Of a stretch of DNA of 38,664 bases, positions 1 through 8,513 are shown piece after piece (within the stretch, counting starts at the first letter, position 1; each line of letters starts with the position of its first letter). Both the position numbers and the translations under genes were made by a program. This stretch comes from an uncultured bacterium. Its GTDB lineage: Bacteria; Actinomycetota; Coriobacteriia; Coriobacteriales; Coriobacteriaceae. The stretch is from contig CAJMPZ010000016.1 of assembly GCA_905215445.1 (NCBI GenBank), positions 1 to 38,664 on the forward strand. Direction: 5' to 3'. The notes beneath the pieces were generated by a model. It was not told the origin of the DNA. It saw nothing but the letters and a program-made list of their open reading frames with translations, and did not search any database.

Positions 1-4
1 GGCT

Positions 5-42
5 CGCACGAAGGCCACATTAAGTGGCCTTCGGCTCGTGCG
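5..42. repeat. Intergenic hairpin without U-tract
   Basis: Two 9-base arms at 10-18 and 24-32 pair perfectly around a 5-base loop. An outer 5-bp helix (5-9 with 38-42) extends the stem past a small bulge. Neither strand has a run of T after the stem, so a standard intrinsic terminator is unlikely. It may belong to the class of structured intergenic elements seen elsewhere in the window. Bases 43-151 hold nothing I recognise. Confidence 0.55.
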
Positions 43-151
43 GAATCTACGAAAAACTTACCCGCGTCGCCCGGCCAGGTCCTAGGTTTACTTGTCTGCC
101 GCCTAGATGGCGTCTTGGCGTCTAGATACTTTGGCTGAATTAAATTGAATG

Positions 152-183
152 AAGGGAGCTCCTTGTTGATGAGGGGCTCCTTT
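152..183 (-). terminator. Probable terminator after polA
   Basis: An 8-bp stem (152-159 with 176-183, one G-T pair) lies just past the polA stop codon. On the plus strand it is followed by CTGTTTT, and on the minus strand by a T-rich stretch. It could stop transcripts from either side, but its position fits polA best. Confidence 0.5.
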
Positions 184-217
184 CTGTTTTGGCCACTTTG
201 GGGTTGTTGGTACGTCT

Positions 218-2962
218 TTATTTGGCGTCGGCCCAGGTTATGCCGGTGCTGGCTTCGGCGATCAGCGGTACGCGGAGCTCTACCACGTGCTCCATGACGT
301 CTTGGACCATGGCGGTGAGGCGCTCGACTTCGTTGCCGGGGCACTCAAAGTCCAGTTCGTCGTGTACCTGCAGGATCATATGGGCGGCAAAGCCTTCTTC
401 TTCCAGGCGGCGGCTTACGCGGGCCATCGCGATCTTGATGATATCGGCGGCGGTGCCCTGCATGGGATGGTTCATGGCCGTGCGCTCGCCAAAGCCGCGG
501 AGTTGCGGGTTTTTGGCCTTGAGCTCAGGAATATGGCGACGACGGCCGTACATGGTCTCGGCATAGCCCGTCTGCTTGGCCCGCGCCACCACATTGTCGA
601 GGAACGTGCGCACGCCCGGGTAGGCCTCGTAGTAGCGATCAATCATGTCGCGCGCCTCGGCCATCGAGATGTGCAGCGACTGCGACAGTCCATAGGCCTG
701 CTGGCCGTACACGATGCCAAAGTTCACGGCCTTGGCGCGGCTACGCAGGTCGGGTGTCACCTCGGACACCGGCACGCCAAATACGCGCGCGGCCGTCTCG
801 GCATGGAAGTCCTCGCCCTCGTTGAAGGCGCGCACCAGGTGCTCGTCACCCGAAAGATGCGCGAGCAGGCGCAGCTCGATCTGCGAGTAGTCCACCGCCA
901 AAAAGACGCTGCCCTCGCCCGCCGAGAACGCCGTCTTAACGGTACGCCCCAGCTCCGAGCGCGTCGGAATGTTTTGCAGATTGGGGTCGCTCGAAGACAA
1001 ACGCCCCGTCGCGGTGATGGTCTGGTTGTACGTGGTGTGCACACGCCCGTCACCACGGCGCAGCGGGCCCAGCGTGTCCAGATAGGTCGACTTAATCTTG
1101 GACTTCTCACGCCAGTCCAAAATCAGGCGCACGATCTCGTGGTCGCGGGCAAGGTCGCTCAGCACCTTGGCGTTGGTCGAATAGTAGCCGCGCTTGGTCT
1201 TTTTGAGGCCCTTGGTCGGAAGTCCCATAACATCAAACAGCACGTGCGAGAGTTGCATGGGGCTGCCGATGTTAAAGGTCTCGTCGCCGGCCAGGTCGCG
1301 AATGCTGCGCTCGACATCGGCAATCTGGGTCGCCAGGCCCTCGGACAGACTGTGCAGGCGGTCGGGGTCCACGAGCATGCCCGCGCGCTCCATCTTGGCA
1401 AGCACCGGCACGAGCGGCATCTCGATCCCATCGAACACGTTGGCGGCGTTCTCGCGGGCCATGCGGTCACGCAGCGGTGCAACCAGCGCCAGCGTCAAGG
1501 CCGCCGTGCGAGCGGCGGGCGCAGGAGCGTCCTCGCCAGCACCCTCTGCGCCGCGCGCCGCAGGCAGCGCCATCTGCAGATACGTATCGGCCAGATACAC
1601 CTCGTCAAACTCGGAGCGGTCGGAATCCAACAGGTAGGCGGCAACAACGGTATCGAAGATGCGCGTGGAATCGACTGCCAGCGGATCCATGAGCTCGAGC
1701 TCAGAAGAATCGATGGGCGAAAGCTCATGCAGAAGCGCCTTCATATCCGGGCTCGCCACACGGCCTTCCATAAACAGACGCGCGAGCACGCCGGCAATCA
1801 CGCCGTGGGCGAAGTTGAAGCCCTCAACCTCAGCCGCCGCACCGCTGTCGCCCTCCTCGAGCGCAAACAGGCCCTTGGACGTCGCCAACCACAGCGTGCG
1901 CGTCAGCCCAAAGAGCGCGCCCTCTTCCTTGTCATCGTCCACCACGGCGGCGACCCACTCGCCGGCATCAATCACGCGGGAGACCTCAGCCGCAACGGCA
2001 CCAAGCGCGCCAGCATCGCCGGCGGCTGCGCGCAAAACGGCGGGAATCTCAAACGTGCTGGCAGCTGCCCCGCCCTCGCCGCCGATCAGCGCCAAGAAAC
2101 GGTTCTGCATGGCGGTGATACCAAGCGTGCCCAGCGCCGCGGAAACCTCATCGGCGGAAAACGCCGGGAAGGACGTCGCCTCAAAATCGAGCTCAACGGG
2201 TGCATCGGTGCGGATGGTCGCCACCTTGCGGCTCAGCAGCGCATCGTCGATGTGCGCACGCAGGTTCTCGCCCATCTTGCCCTTGACCTCGTCAGCATGC
2301 GCGATGACCTCGTCAAGGCTGCCGTACTGCGCGATGAGCGCGCTCGCCTTTTTGGGGCCGATGCCCGGTACGCCGGGAATGTTGTCCGACGTATCGCCCT
2401 TCAGACCGTAAAAATCGGGCACGAGCGCCGGCGTGATGCCGTGATACAGGTCGTCCACGCTCTCGGGCGTCATGATCGCCACGTCGGACAGGCCCTTGCG
2501 AGTCGAGACCACGTTGACGTGCTCGGTCACGAGCTGATACATGTCGCGGTCGCCGGTCACCAGCAGCATGTCGCAGCCGGCCTCCTCGCCCAGGCGCGCC
2601 ATGGTTCCCAGGATATCGTCGCCTTCCCAGCCCTCGGACTGCAAAATGGGCACGTTGAGCGCGGCGAGCAGCTCCTTGATCATGGGGAACTGCGCGTGCA
2701 GGTCGGGGTCCATGGGCGGGCGCTGCGCCTTGTACTGCGGCAGCATCTCCATACGCACGCGCGGCTTGCCCTTGTCAAACGCCACGACAACGCCGTCGGG
2801 ATTAAAGGCATCGATCATCTTGAGGAACATGTTCAGAAAACCAAAGATCGCGTTGGTGGGGCGACCGTCCGGCGCGTTCATGGTCGGCGGCACGGCGTGG
2901 AAGGCGCGATGCATGAGCGAGTTGCCGTCGATGACGGCAAAGGTACGGCGCTTTTCAGACAT
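218..2962 (-). CDS. polA: DNA polymerase I
   Basis: Family A DNA polymerase of 914 residues, which fills gaps and removes RNA primers during replication and repair. The N-terminal third is the 5'-3' exonuclease (flap nuclease) domain, with the GLKGDTSDNIPGVPGIGPKKA helix-hairpin-helix segment. The C-terminal third is the polymerase, with motif A VDYSQIELR, motif B KAVNFGIVYG and motif C VHDEL. The middle domain lacks the DxE metal-binding motif of proofreading polymerases, so the 3'-5' exonuclease is probably inactive, as in many Gram-positive PolA proteins. I chose the ATG at 2962 (MSEKRR) because GAGG lies about 8 bases upstream. A GTG 39 bases further upstream has no ribosome site. It is divergent from the M18 peptidase gene. 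Confidence 0.97.
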   Translation of the reverse strand: MSEKRRTFAVIDGNSLMHRAFHAVPPTMNAPDGRPTNAIFGFLNMFLKMIDAFNPDGVVVAFDKGKPRVRMEMLPQYKAQRPPMDPDLHAQFPMIKELLAALNVPILQSEGWEGDDILGTMARLGEEAGCDMLLVTGDRDMYQLVTEHVNVVSTRKGLSDVAIMTPESVDDLYHGITPALVPDFYGLKGDTSDNIPGVPGIGPKKASALIAQYGSLDEVIAHADEVKGKMGENLRAHIDDALLSRKVATIRTDAPVELDFEATSFPAFSADEVSAALGTLGITAMQNRFLALIGGEGGAAASTFEIPAVLRAAAGDAGALGAVAAEVSRVIDAGEWVAAVVDDDKEEGALFGLTRTLWLATSKGLFALEEGDSGAAAEVEGFNFAHGVIAGVLARLFMEGRVASPDMKALLHELSPIDSSELELMDPLAVDSTRIFDTVVAAYLLDSDRSEFDEVYLADTYLQMALPAARGAEGAGEDAPAPAARTAALTLALVAPLRDRMARENAANVFDGIEMPLVPVLAKMERAGMLVDPDRLHSLSEGLATQIADVERSIRDLAGDETFNIGSPMQLSHVLFDVMGLPTKGLKKTKRGYYSTNAKVLSDLARDHEIVRLILDWREKSKIKSTYLDTLGPLRRGDGRVHTTYNQTITATGRLSSSDPNLQNIPTRSELGRTVKTAFSAGEGSVFLAVDYSQIELRLLAHLSGDEHLVRAFNEGEDFHAETAARVFGVPVSEVTPDLRSRAKAVNFGIVYGQQAYGLSQSLHISMAEARDMIDRYYEAYPGVRTFLDNVVARAKQTGYAETMYGRRRHIPELKAKNPQLRGFGERTAMNHPMQGTAADIIKIAMARVSRRLEEEGFAAHMILQVHDELDFECPGNEVERLTAMVQDVMEHVVELRVPLIAEASTGITWADAK

Positions 2963-3070
2963 ATTGAATACCTCGCTTTGGGCTGGGCACGGTTTGCTCA
3001 CACCAGTTTACACGCTCCCCGCCCCGCGGCCACCGCACATCAGGCTTCCCTGCCGCCGCGGGCCCGCGCG

Positions 3071-3079
3071 TGATACGAT
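3071..3079 (+). promoter_or_regulatory. Possible extended -10 for the M18 peptidase
   Basis: TGATACGAT matches an extended -10 element (TGn followed by TACGAT) about 50 bases before the peptidase ATG. No clear -35 box is visible, which extended -10 promoters can tolerate. The ribosome site GAAAGGAG sits at 3113-3120. Confidence 0.35.
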
Positions 3080-3128
3080 GGCTCACGGTACATCAACCAG
3101 CACGATCGATCCGAAAGGAGCCTGCGTC

Positions 3129-4526
3129 ATGGAGCGTCCCTGCGCATGGAAAAAGTACACGCCACAGCAGATCGAGGAGCTCGAGGAGCTTTGCCGCGGC
3201 TACAAGCAGTTTTTGAGTGAGAACAAGACCGAGCGCCTGTGCGTCAAGGCCGGTATCAAGATGGCCGAGGAGGCGGGCTACGTCAATCTGGAGACCGTGA
3301 TCGCCGAGGGCCGCGCGCTCAAGGCCGGCGACAAGGTGTACGCCGCCAACCACGGCAAGGACCTCATGCTCGTCAACCTGGGCACCGCCCCGCTCGAGCA
3401 GGGCTTTAACATCCTGGGCGCCCACGTGGACTCGCCGCGCCTGGACCTCAAGCAGAACCCCGCCTTCGAGGCCGGCGACATGGCTTATCTCGACACGCAC
3501 TACTATGGCGGCGTCAAGAGCTACCACTGGGTCGCTTCCCCGCTCGCACTCGTGGGCGTCATCTGCAAAAAGGACGGCACCACCGTCGACATCAACATCG
3601 GTGACAAGGCCGACGACCCGGTCTTTACCATCTCCGACCTGCTGATCCACCTCTCGAGCGAGCAGATGGCCAAGCCCGCCAAGGACGCCGTCGACGCCGA
3701 GATCCTCGACGTGATCGTGGGCGGCCGCCCCGTCAAGTTTGACGAGGACGACAAGGACGCTCCCAAGGAGCCCGTCAAGCAGATGTTCCTGGATATCCTC
3801 AAGGAGCAGTACGACGTCGAGGAGGAGGACTTCCTCTCCGCCGAGATCGAGGTCGTGCCCGCCGGCCCCGCCCGTGACATGGGCCTCGACCGCTCCATGA
3901 TTCTGGGCTATGGCCACGACGACCGTGTCTGCGCCTATCCGTCCATGCTCGCCCAGATCAACGTCGCCAACGTGGAGCGCACGAGCATCACACTCATCGT
4001 CGACAAGGAGGAGATCGGTTCCGTGGGTGCCACCGGCATGACGAGCCGCTTCTTCGAGAACACCGTCGCCGAGATCATGACGCTCGCCGGCGAGGATAGC
4101 CCGCTGGCCCTGCGCCGCGCGCTCGCCCGCAGCCGCATGCTCTCCTCCGACGTGTCCGCCGGCTTCGACCCGGGCTATGCCGGCAAGTTCGAGACCAAGA
4201 ACGCAGCTTTCATGGGTCGTGGCCTGTGCTTTAACAAGTACACGGGCAGCCGCGGCAAGGGCGGCTCTAACGACGCCGACGCCGAGTATGTGGCCCTCAT
4301 CCGCGACATCATGGACGAGGCGGGCGTTGACTTCCAGACCTGCGAGCTCGGCCGCGTCAACGCAGGTGGCGGCGGCACCATCGCATACATCATGGCCAAG
4401 TACGGCATGAACGTCATCGACTCTGGCGTTGCCGTCCTGTCCATGCACGCCCTGTGGGAGGTCGCTAACAAGGCCGATATCTACGAGGCCTATCGCGGCT
4501 ACAAGGCCTTCCTCGAGCGCGCCTAA
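3129..4526 (+). CDS. M18 family aminopeptidase
   Basis: Zinc aminopeptidase of 465 residues in the M18 (aspartyl aminopeptidase/aminopeptidase I) family. These are cytoplasmic enzymes that remove N-terminal residues from peptides, usually as large oligomers. Family metal and catalytic motifs are in place: AHVDSPR (His99), GHDDR (around Asp264), DKEEIGS (Glu294/295) and a late SMHALWE (His440). The length is normal for the family. The ATG at 3129 follows GAAAGGAG by 8 bases, and the open frame upstream has no other ribosome site. The substrate cannot be told from sequence. The gene stands alone, with polA divergent upstream and a palindrome (4540-4606) separating it from yaaA. Confidence 0.93.
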   Translation: MERPCAWKKYTPQQIEELEELCRGYKQFLSENKTERLCVKAGIKMAEEAGYVNLETVIAEGRALKAGDKVYAANHGKDLMLVNLGTAPLEQGFNILGAHVDSPRLDLKQNPAFEAGDMAYLDTHYYGGVKSYHWVASPLALVGVICKKDGTTVDINIGDKADDPVFTISDLLIHLSSEQMAKPAKDAVDAEILDVIVGGRPVKFDEDDKDAPKEPVKQMFLDILKEQYDVEEEDFLSAEIEVVPAGPARDMGLDRSMILGYGHDDRVCAYPSMLAQINVANVERTSITLIVDKEEIGSVGATGMTSRFFENTVAEIMTLAGEDSPLALRRALARSRMLSSDVSAGFDPGYAGKFETKNAAFMGRGLCFNKYTGSRGKGGSNDADAEYVALIRDIMDEAGVDFQTCELGRVNAGGGGTIAYIMAKYGMNVIDSGVAVLSMHALWEVANKADIYEAYRGYKAFLERA

Positions 4527-4539
4527 CCAACCCTTCATC

Positions 4540-4606
4540 AGTTGCGGTGAAATACGGACTAAACTGGCCCATAACCGGCCAAAACAGACCGTATTCCACC
4601 GCAACT
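4540..4606. repeat. 18-bp-arm palindromic element
   Basis: Arms 4540-4557 and 4589-4606 pair over 18 positions with a single deviation. The deviation is an A-C mismatch in plus-strand RNA but a G-U pair in minus-strand RNA. The 31-base loop contains GGCCCATAACCGGCC, which resembles the loop of the first unit of the array at 8561. The element fills most of the gap between the M18 peptidase and yaaA. It has no U-tract. Confidence 0.75.
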
Positions 4607-4629
4607 TCCTATTTGGCAGAGGAGAGTCC

Positions 4630-5439
4630 ATGCTGCAGGTCATCATTTCGCCCGCCAAGCAAATGCGCGCGGCCAGGGATGCTTTTGAAGTCCTGGGCAT
4701 TCCACCTTTTGTGCACGAGACAGCTCGCCTCCACCGCGCACTGCTAGATATCGAGCGGAATGAAGGCAGCGGCGGTCTGCAGGCGCTATGGAACGTGAGT
4801 GACAAACTGCTGGGGCCTTGCCTCAACACCCTGCATGAGTTCGGGCCCATCTTGGGAAACGGCGATCTCGACAATCCTGCACTCGCCCGTCACCTCTCCC
4901 CTGCCGTCATGTCCTATCACGGCATTCAATACGAGAGCATGGCGCCCGAGGTGATGGATTCCGCGCAGCTCGCATGGCTGCAAGACCATCTGTGGATCCT
5001 CTCGGGCCTTTACGGATGCGCACGCCCCTTCCACGGCGTGTCGCCCTATCGGCTCGAAATGGGGGCGAAGCTTGCCGTCGACGATGCCCGAGACCTCTAC
5101 GCGTTTTGGGGCGACAAACTCGCACGGGTCATCGCTCCGGCGGGCTCCAACGCTACGATCGTCAACCTTGCCAGCGTGGAATACGCCAAAGCCGTCCTGC
5201 CCCATGCTGCACAGGATACAACGGTTATCACCTGCCTTTTTGGCGAAGACGTCCGCAACGATAAGCCCGTTCAGCGATCGACCGCCAGCAAAAAGGCGCG
5301 CGGCTCCATGGTGCGCTGGATGGCAGAAAACAAGCTCGAGGATGTAAGCGGGCTCACCGCATTCAACATCGGCTATCGTCACATCCCCGAGCTTTCAGAC
5401 AAAAACACCCTGGTTTTCATGAACGCGCAGGCACAATAG
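4630..5439 (+). CDS. yaaA: YaaA family peroxide stress protein (DUF328)
   Basis: Protein of 269 residues, close to the 250-260 usual for the YaaA/DUF328 family. In E. coli, YaaA lowers intracellular free iron during hydrogen peroxide stress and binds DNA. Family signatures visible are ISPAKQM at the N terminus, GLYG, YRLEMG, FWGDKLA and NLASVEY. The ATG at 4630 follows GAGGAGAG by a short spacer. Whether it has the same stress role here is inferred from the family. It converges with the unknown membrane protein gene that ends at 5463. Confidence 0.92.
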   Translation: MLQVIISPAKQMRAARDAFEVLGIPPFVHETARLHRALLDIERNEGSGGLQALWNVSDKLLGPCLNTLHEFGPILGNGDLDNPALARHLSPAVMSYHGIQYESMAPEVMDSAQLAWLQDHLWILSGLYGCARPFHGVSPYRLEMGAKLAVDDARDLYAFWGDKLARVIAPAGSNATIVNLASVEYAKAVLPHAAQDTTVITCLFGEDVRNDKPVQRSTASKKARGSMVRWMAENKLEDVSGLTAFNIGYRHIPELSDKNTLVFMNAQAQ

Positions 5440-5462
5440 GCCCGCCGTTTCCAAACACTCCG

Positions 5463-5984
5463 TTACTCCGCCAAGCCATCGGCCTTTGCAATCCCGTTTG
5501 TCGAACCGTCCTGATAGACAATCTTGACGTGCTCAACCTCGGACACCGCAACACCCGTCGGAGGCTCCAGACGCCATTCCGTCAGGGCGATATCCATAGT
5601 CGTGGGCACATCTCCTTGATCTTTGAGCTTCACCGTGAGCGTTTTGAGCGCCGCGTCAAACGTCACGCGTTCGATTTCTTCACCTGGAATAGACCCACCA
5701 CTCAGCTGCAACTGCACAAACTCATCGCGCGGGTACCAATAATCGCCCGGAACGGCGAGCGTATTGGCATTACCGCCAGTACTCCTCACCGTCATAATCG
5801 GTAGGCTATCATCAGCCTCGAACTCCCATGCAGCGCCGCCGCGACCGCCGAACGTCCAAATACAAAAGGCAATCACCAACACGGCAAGCACCGCAAAACC
5901 AATCGCGACAAGGCCATGGTGCGCACGGCTTTCCTCGGCCGATACATCCCATTGTGTCTCTCGATATAGATGCTTGTCTTCCAT
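5463..5984 (-). CDS. Unknown single-pass membrane protein
   Basis: 173 residues, not recognised. A short polar N terminus (MEDKHLYRETQWDVSAEES) is followed by one hydrophobic segment at about residues 27-46. After that comes a roughly 125-residue soluble domain, probably outside the cell, which looks rich in beta strands and ends in KADGLAE. The ATG at 5984 follows GGGGAGG by 6 bases, which fixes the start. The gene is divergent from the TPP riboswitch and thiC and convergent with yaaA. It has no signal peptidase or lipoprotein site that I can see. No function can be assigned. Confidence 0.75.
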   Translation of the reverse strand: MEDKHLYRETQWDVSAEESRAHHGLVAIGFAVLAVLVIAFCIWTFGGRGGAAWEFEADDSLPIMTVRSTGGNANTLAVPGDYWYPRDEFVQLQLSGGSIPGEEIERVTFDAALKTLTVKLKDQGDVPTTMDIALTEWRLEPPTGVAVSEVEHVKIVYQDGSTNGIAKADGLAE

Positions 5985-6034
5985 GTACGCCTCCCCACAG
6001 GCACGCTCGTTAGGCCAATCGTACCCATTCGAGC

Positions 6035-6040
6035 TATACT
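6035..6040 (+). promoter_or_regulatory. Candidate -10 box of thiC
   Basis: TATACT lies about 14 bases before the riboswitch core, so transcription would begin at the 5' edge of the aptamer. No convincing -35 is visible 17 bases upstream. Confidence 0.4.
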
Positions 6041-6053
6041 TGAGCCCATTACA

Positions 6054-6147
6054 TAAACGGGGAGCTTGCAGGACAAGACGGCAGGCTGAGACTGGGCGCG
6101 CCCGCCCTGACCCGCAAACCTGATATGGGTAATGCCAACGAAGGGAG
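6054..6147 (+). promoter_or_regulatory. TPP riboswitch (THI element)
   Basis: The conserved pieces of the thiamine pyrophosphate aptamer appear in order: ACGGGGAGC, GGCTGAGA (6084-6091), ACCTGAT (6118-6124) and GGGTAATGCCAACGAAGGGAG (from 6127). The final AAGGGAG also serves as the ribosome site of thiC, 8 bases before its ATG. Ligand binding could therefore hide the ribosome site. No terminator hairpin is seen between aptamer and gene, which favours control of translation. Confidence 0.93.
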
Positions 6148-6155
6148 CCGTGCCA

Positions 6156-7490
6156 ATGAGCACACAGACCGAGCCCAAGCTCGTCACGCAAATCGACTTC
6201 GCCCGCGCCGGGCAGATCACACCGCAGATGAAGGAGGTCGCCGAGCGCGAGCATCGCGACCCCGAGTACATCCGCGAGCGCGTGGCCGACGGCCGCATCG
6301 CCATTCCCGCCAACATCGTGCACATCAAAAAGGGCATGCGCGCCTTTGGTGTCGGCGAGGGCCTGTCCACCAAGGTCAACGTCAACCTGGGCATCTCGGG
6401 CGACAAGGCCGATGCCGCCGAGGAATGGAAGAAGGTCAAGATCGCCGAGGACTTTGGCGCCGACGCCATCATGGACCTTTCCAACTCGGGCAAAACGCGC
6501 CAGTTCCGCCAGCAGCTCATCGACGAGACGCCGCTCATGGTGGGCACCGTCCCCATGTACGACGCCATCGGCTACATGGAAAAGCCGCTGGTCAAGCTGA
6601 CCAAGGACGACCTGTTCGAGGTCGTGCGCGCGCACGCCGAGGATGGCGTGGACTTTATGACCATCCACTGCGGCATCAACAAGTCGGTCACCAAGACCTT
6701 TAAGGAGACCGGCCGCCTGATGAACATCGTCAGTCGCGGCGGCTCGCTGCTGTTTGGCTGGATGGAGGTCACCGGCAACGAAAACCCCTTCTACGAGTAC
6801 TTTGACGAGCTGCTCGAGATTTGCCACGAGTACGACGTGACGATTTCGCTCGGCGACTCCTGCCGCCCGGGCTGCCTCTACGACTCCAACGATGCCACCG
6901 AGACCGCTGAGATGATCGAGCTGGGCAAGCTGTGCAAGCGCGCTTGGGCCGCCGGCGTCCAGGTCATGGTCGAGGGCCCGGGTCACATGGCGCTCGACGA
7001 GATCGCCGCCAACATGAAACTGCAGAAGCGCCTGTGCCACAATGCCCCGTTCTATGTGCTCGGGCCGCTGGTGACCGATATCGGCGTGGGTTACGACCAC
7101 ATCACCGCTGCCATCGGCGGCGCCATCTCCGCCAGCTCCGGTGCCGACTTCCTGTGCTACGTGACGCCGGCCGAGCACCTGTGCCTGCCCAACGCCCAGG
7201 ACGTGCTCGATGGCCTCATGGCCACTAAGATTGCCGCGCACGCCGCCGATATCGCCAAAAAGGTGCCGCACGCCCGCGACATGGACGACAAGATGGGCCA
7301 GGCACGCCGCAAGCTCGACTGGGATGCCATGTGGGAGTGTGCTCTCGACCCGGTCACCGGTAAGAAGCGCTACGAGGAGTCCCCCGCCGCCACCGAGGGC
7401 ACCTGCACCATGTGTGGCAAGATGTGCGCCGTCCGCACCGTTAACAAGGTGTTCGAAGGCACGACGATCGACCTCGGCATGGAGGACTAA
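6156..7490 (+). CDS. thiC: Phosphomethylpyrimidine synthase ThiC
   Basis: Radical SAM enzyme of 444 residues that turns aminoimidazole ribotide into HMP phosphate, the pyrimidine half of thiamine. This is the short form without the extra N-terminal domain of the E. coli protein. Recognisable parts include RVADGRIAIPAN, GTVPMYDA, the MTIHCG segment and EGPGHM. The C-terminal iron-sulfur cysteines are Cys417, Cys420 and Cys424 (CTMCGKMC), a CX2CX3C spacing, one residue shorter than the CX2CX4C of E. coli. The ATG at 6156 is set by the ribosome site inside the riboswitch. thiD follows 178 bases downstream with its own start signals. Confidence 0.96.
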   Translation: MSTQTEPKLVTQIDFARAGQITPQMKEVAEREHRDPEYIRERVADGRIAIPANIVHIKKGMRAFGVGEGLSTKVNVNLGISGDKADAAEEWKKVKIAEDFGADAIMDLSNSGKTRQFRQQLIDETPLMVGTVPMYDAIGYMEKPLVKLTKDDLFEVVRAHAEDGVDFMTIHCGINKSVTKTFKETGRLMNIVSRGGSLLFGWMEVTGNENPFYEYFDELLEICHEYDVTISLGDSCRPGCLYDSNDATETAEMIELGKLCKRAWAAGVQVMVEGPGHMALDEIAANMKLQKRLCHNAPFYVLGPLVTDIGVGYDHITAAIGGAISASSGADFLCYVTPAEHLCLPNAQDVLDGLMATKIAAHAADIAKKVPHARDMDDKMGQARRKLDWDAMWECALDPVTGKKRYEESPAATEGTCTMCGKMCAVRTVNKVFEGTTIDLGMED

Positions 7491-7581
7491 CTCGTCACCG
7501 GAGCCACAATCGGTAACATGGTGTTCGTCAATTGTTGACGTGTGAACATTTGCTTACATTTGCGTAAAGATTGCATCGCCC

Positions 7582-7611
7582 GCCCGGGTTCGACATAGAG
7601 TCGGCCCGGGC
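7582..7611 (+). terminator. Hairpin after thiC
   Basis: Arms 7582-7594 and 7600-7611 form a GC-rich stem (GCCCGGG with CCCGGGC plus an inner CGAC/GTCG helix) around ATAGA. It is followed by ATCTTTATAAT, a weak T-rich tail. It probably ends the thiC transcript, although the tail is poorer than in a strong intrinsic terminator. Confidence 0.5.
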
Positions 7612-7616
7612 ATCTT

Positions 7617-7622
7617 TATAAT
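7617..7622 (+). promoter_or_regulatory. Candidate -10 box of thiD
   Basis: A perfect TATAAT lies directly after the hairpin that follows thiC and 47 bases before the thiD ATG. No good -35 is seen, because the position falls inside the hairpin. thiD may thus have its own promoter independent of the riboswitch. Confidence 0.4.
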
Positions 7623-7668
7623 GCTGGCTTAAAGACCCATTTGATTCCGACCGAACAAGGGAGCAAAC

Positions 7669-8499
7669 ATGGATCGCAGTAAGGTACCTGCCGTTCTATC
7701 CATCGCAGGATCCGATTCCAGCGGTGGCGCCGGCATTCAGGCCGACATCAAGACCATCACGGCGCACCGCCTGTATGCCGAGACGGCCATCACCGCCATC
7801 ACCGCACAAAACACGCTCGGTGTCACCGCCGTGCAGAATATCTCCCCCGATATCGTCGCTGCGCAGATCGACGCCGTATTTGACGATATCCGCCCAAGCG
7901 CCGTCAAGATCGGCATGGTTTCCTCTGCCGAGATTATCGAGGTTATCGCCGACCGCCTGAGCGCCTGGAACGCGACAAACGTGGTAGTCGACCCCGTCAT
8001 GGTAGCCACCTCGGGCGCACGGCTGATTGCCGAAGATGCCGCCGAGGCGCTCACCCGCCGCCTGTTCCCGCTGGCGACGGTTATCACGCCCAATATTCCC
8101 GAGGCCATGGCCCTGCTCGACTACGAGGTCGACTCCGAGCGCACGCAGCAAAATGCTGCCATGCTCCTCGCCCGCCGCTTTGGCTGCGCATCCCTCGTTA
8201 AGGGTGGGCATCTTGTCAACGAGGCCAACGATGTATTGGCCGAACCCGCGCCACTCGATGACGAGGGCAACCATCTGGGCGATCCGCTCACCACGTGGTT
8301 CCGCCACAAGCGCATCGAGACCGACAACACACACGGCACCGGCTGCACGCTTTCGTCCGCCATCGCCTGCGCGCTGGCTCAGGGCATGGATCTTGCCGAC
8401 GCCGTCAACGCCGGCAAGGCCTACCTAACGGGCGCTCTCGCCGCCGGCTTTGACATGGGCAAAGGTTCCGGCCCCGTCAACCACATGTGGCAGTATTAA
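7669..8499 (+). CDS. thiD: Hydroxymethylpyrimidine/phosphomethylpyrimidine kinase ThiD
   Basis: Ribokinase-fold kinase of 276 residues. It phosphorylates HMP and HMP-P to give HMP pyrophosphate for thiamine assembly, using the product of ThiC. The N-terminal AGSDSSGGAGIQADIKT segment, the VVDPVMVATSGARL stretch and the anion-hole motif DNTHGTGCTLSSAIA are all present. The length is normal. The ATG at 7669 follows AAGGGAG by 5 bases. It follows thiC on the same strand, so the two pyrimidine-branch genes are side by side. thiE, thiM and the thiazole genes are not in the window. Confidence 0.95.
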   Translation: MDRSKVPAVLSIAGSDSSGGAGIQADIKTITAHRLYAETAITAITAQNTLGVTAVQNISPDIVAAQIDAVFDDIRPSAVKIGMVSSAEIIEVIADRLSAWNATNVVVDPVMVATSGARLIAEDAAEALTRRLFPLATVITPNIPEAMALLDYEVDSERTQQNAAMLLARRFGCASLVKGGHLVNEANDVLAEPAPLDDEGNHLGDPLTTWFRHKRIETDNTHGTGCTLSSAIACALAQGMDLADAVNAGKAYLTGALAAGFDMGKGSGPVNHMWQY

Positions 8500-8513
8500 G
8501 ATTCACAGCCCAG

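Noticed and set aside
60..135. Possible tRNA or small RNA near the left edge
   Set aside because: No cloverleaf arms or T-loop sequence could be built. The repeats of CTAGAT are too short to support a call.
2963..3001. Upstream GTG start for polA
   Set aside because: The GTG lacks a ribosome site and adds residues foreign to the family, whereas the ATG at 2962 has GAGG at good distance.
287..3073. Very long open frame antisense to polA
   Set aside because: It lies fully opposite the strong polA gene, has no family motifs, and arises because high-GC codons leave few stops in the antisense frame.
3093..4874. Long minus-strand frame opposite the M18 peptidase
   Set aside because: Its translation is a Val/Gly/Asp/His-rich shadow of the peptidase without motifs, and it crosses the yaaA start.
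5985..7271. Long N-terminal extension of the minus-strand membrane protein across thiC
   Set aside because: It runs antisense through thiC and the riboswitch. The ATG at 5984 has a strong ribosome site, so the gene begins there.
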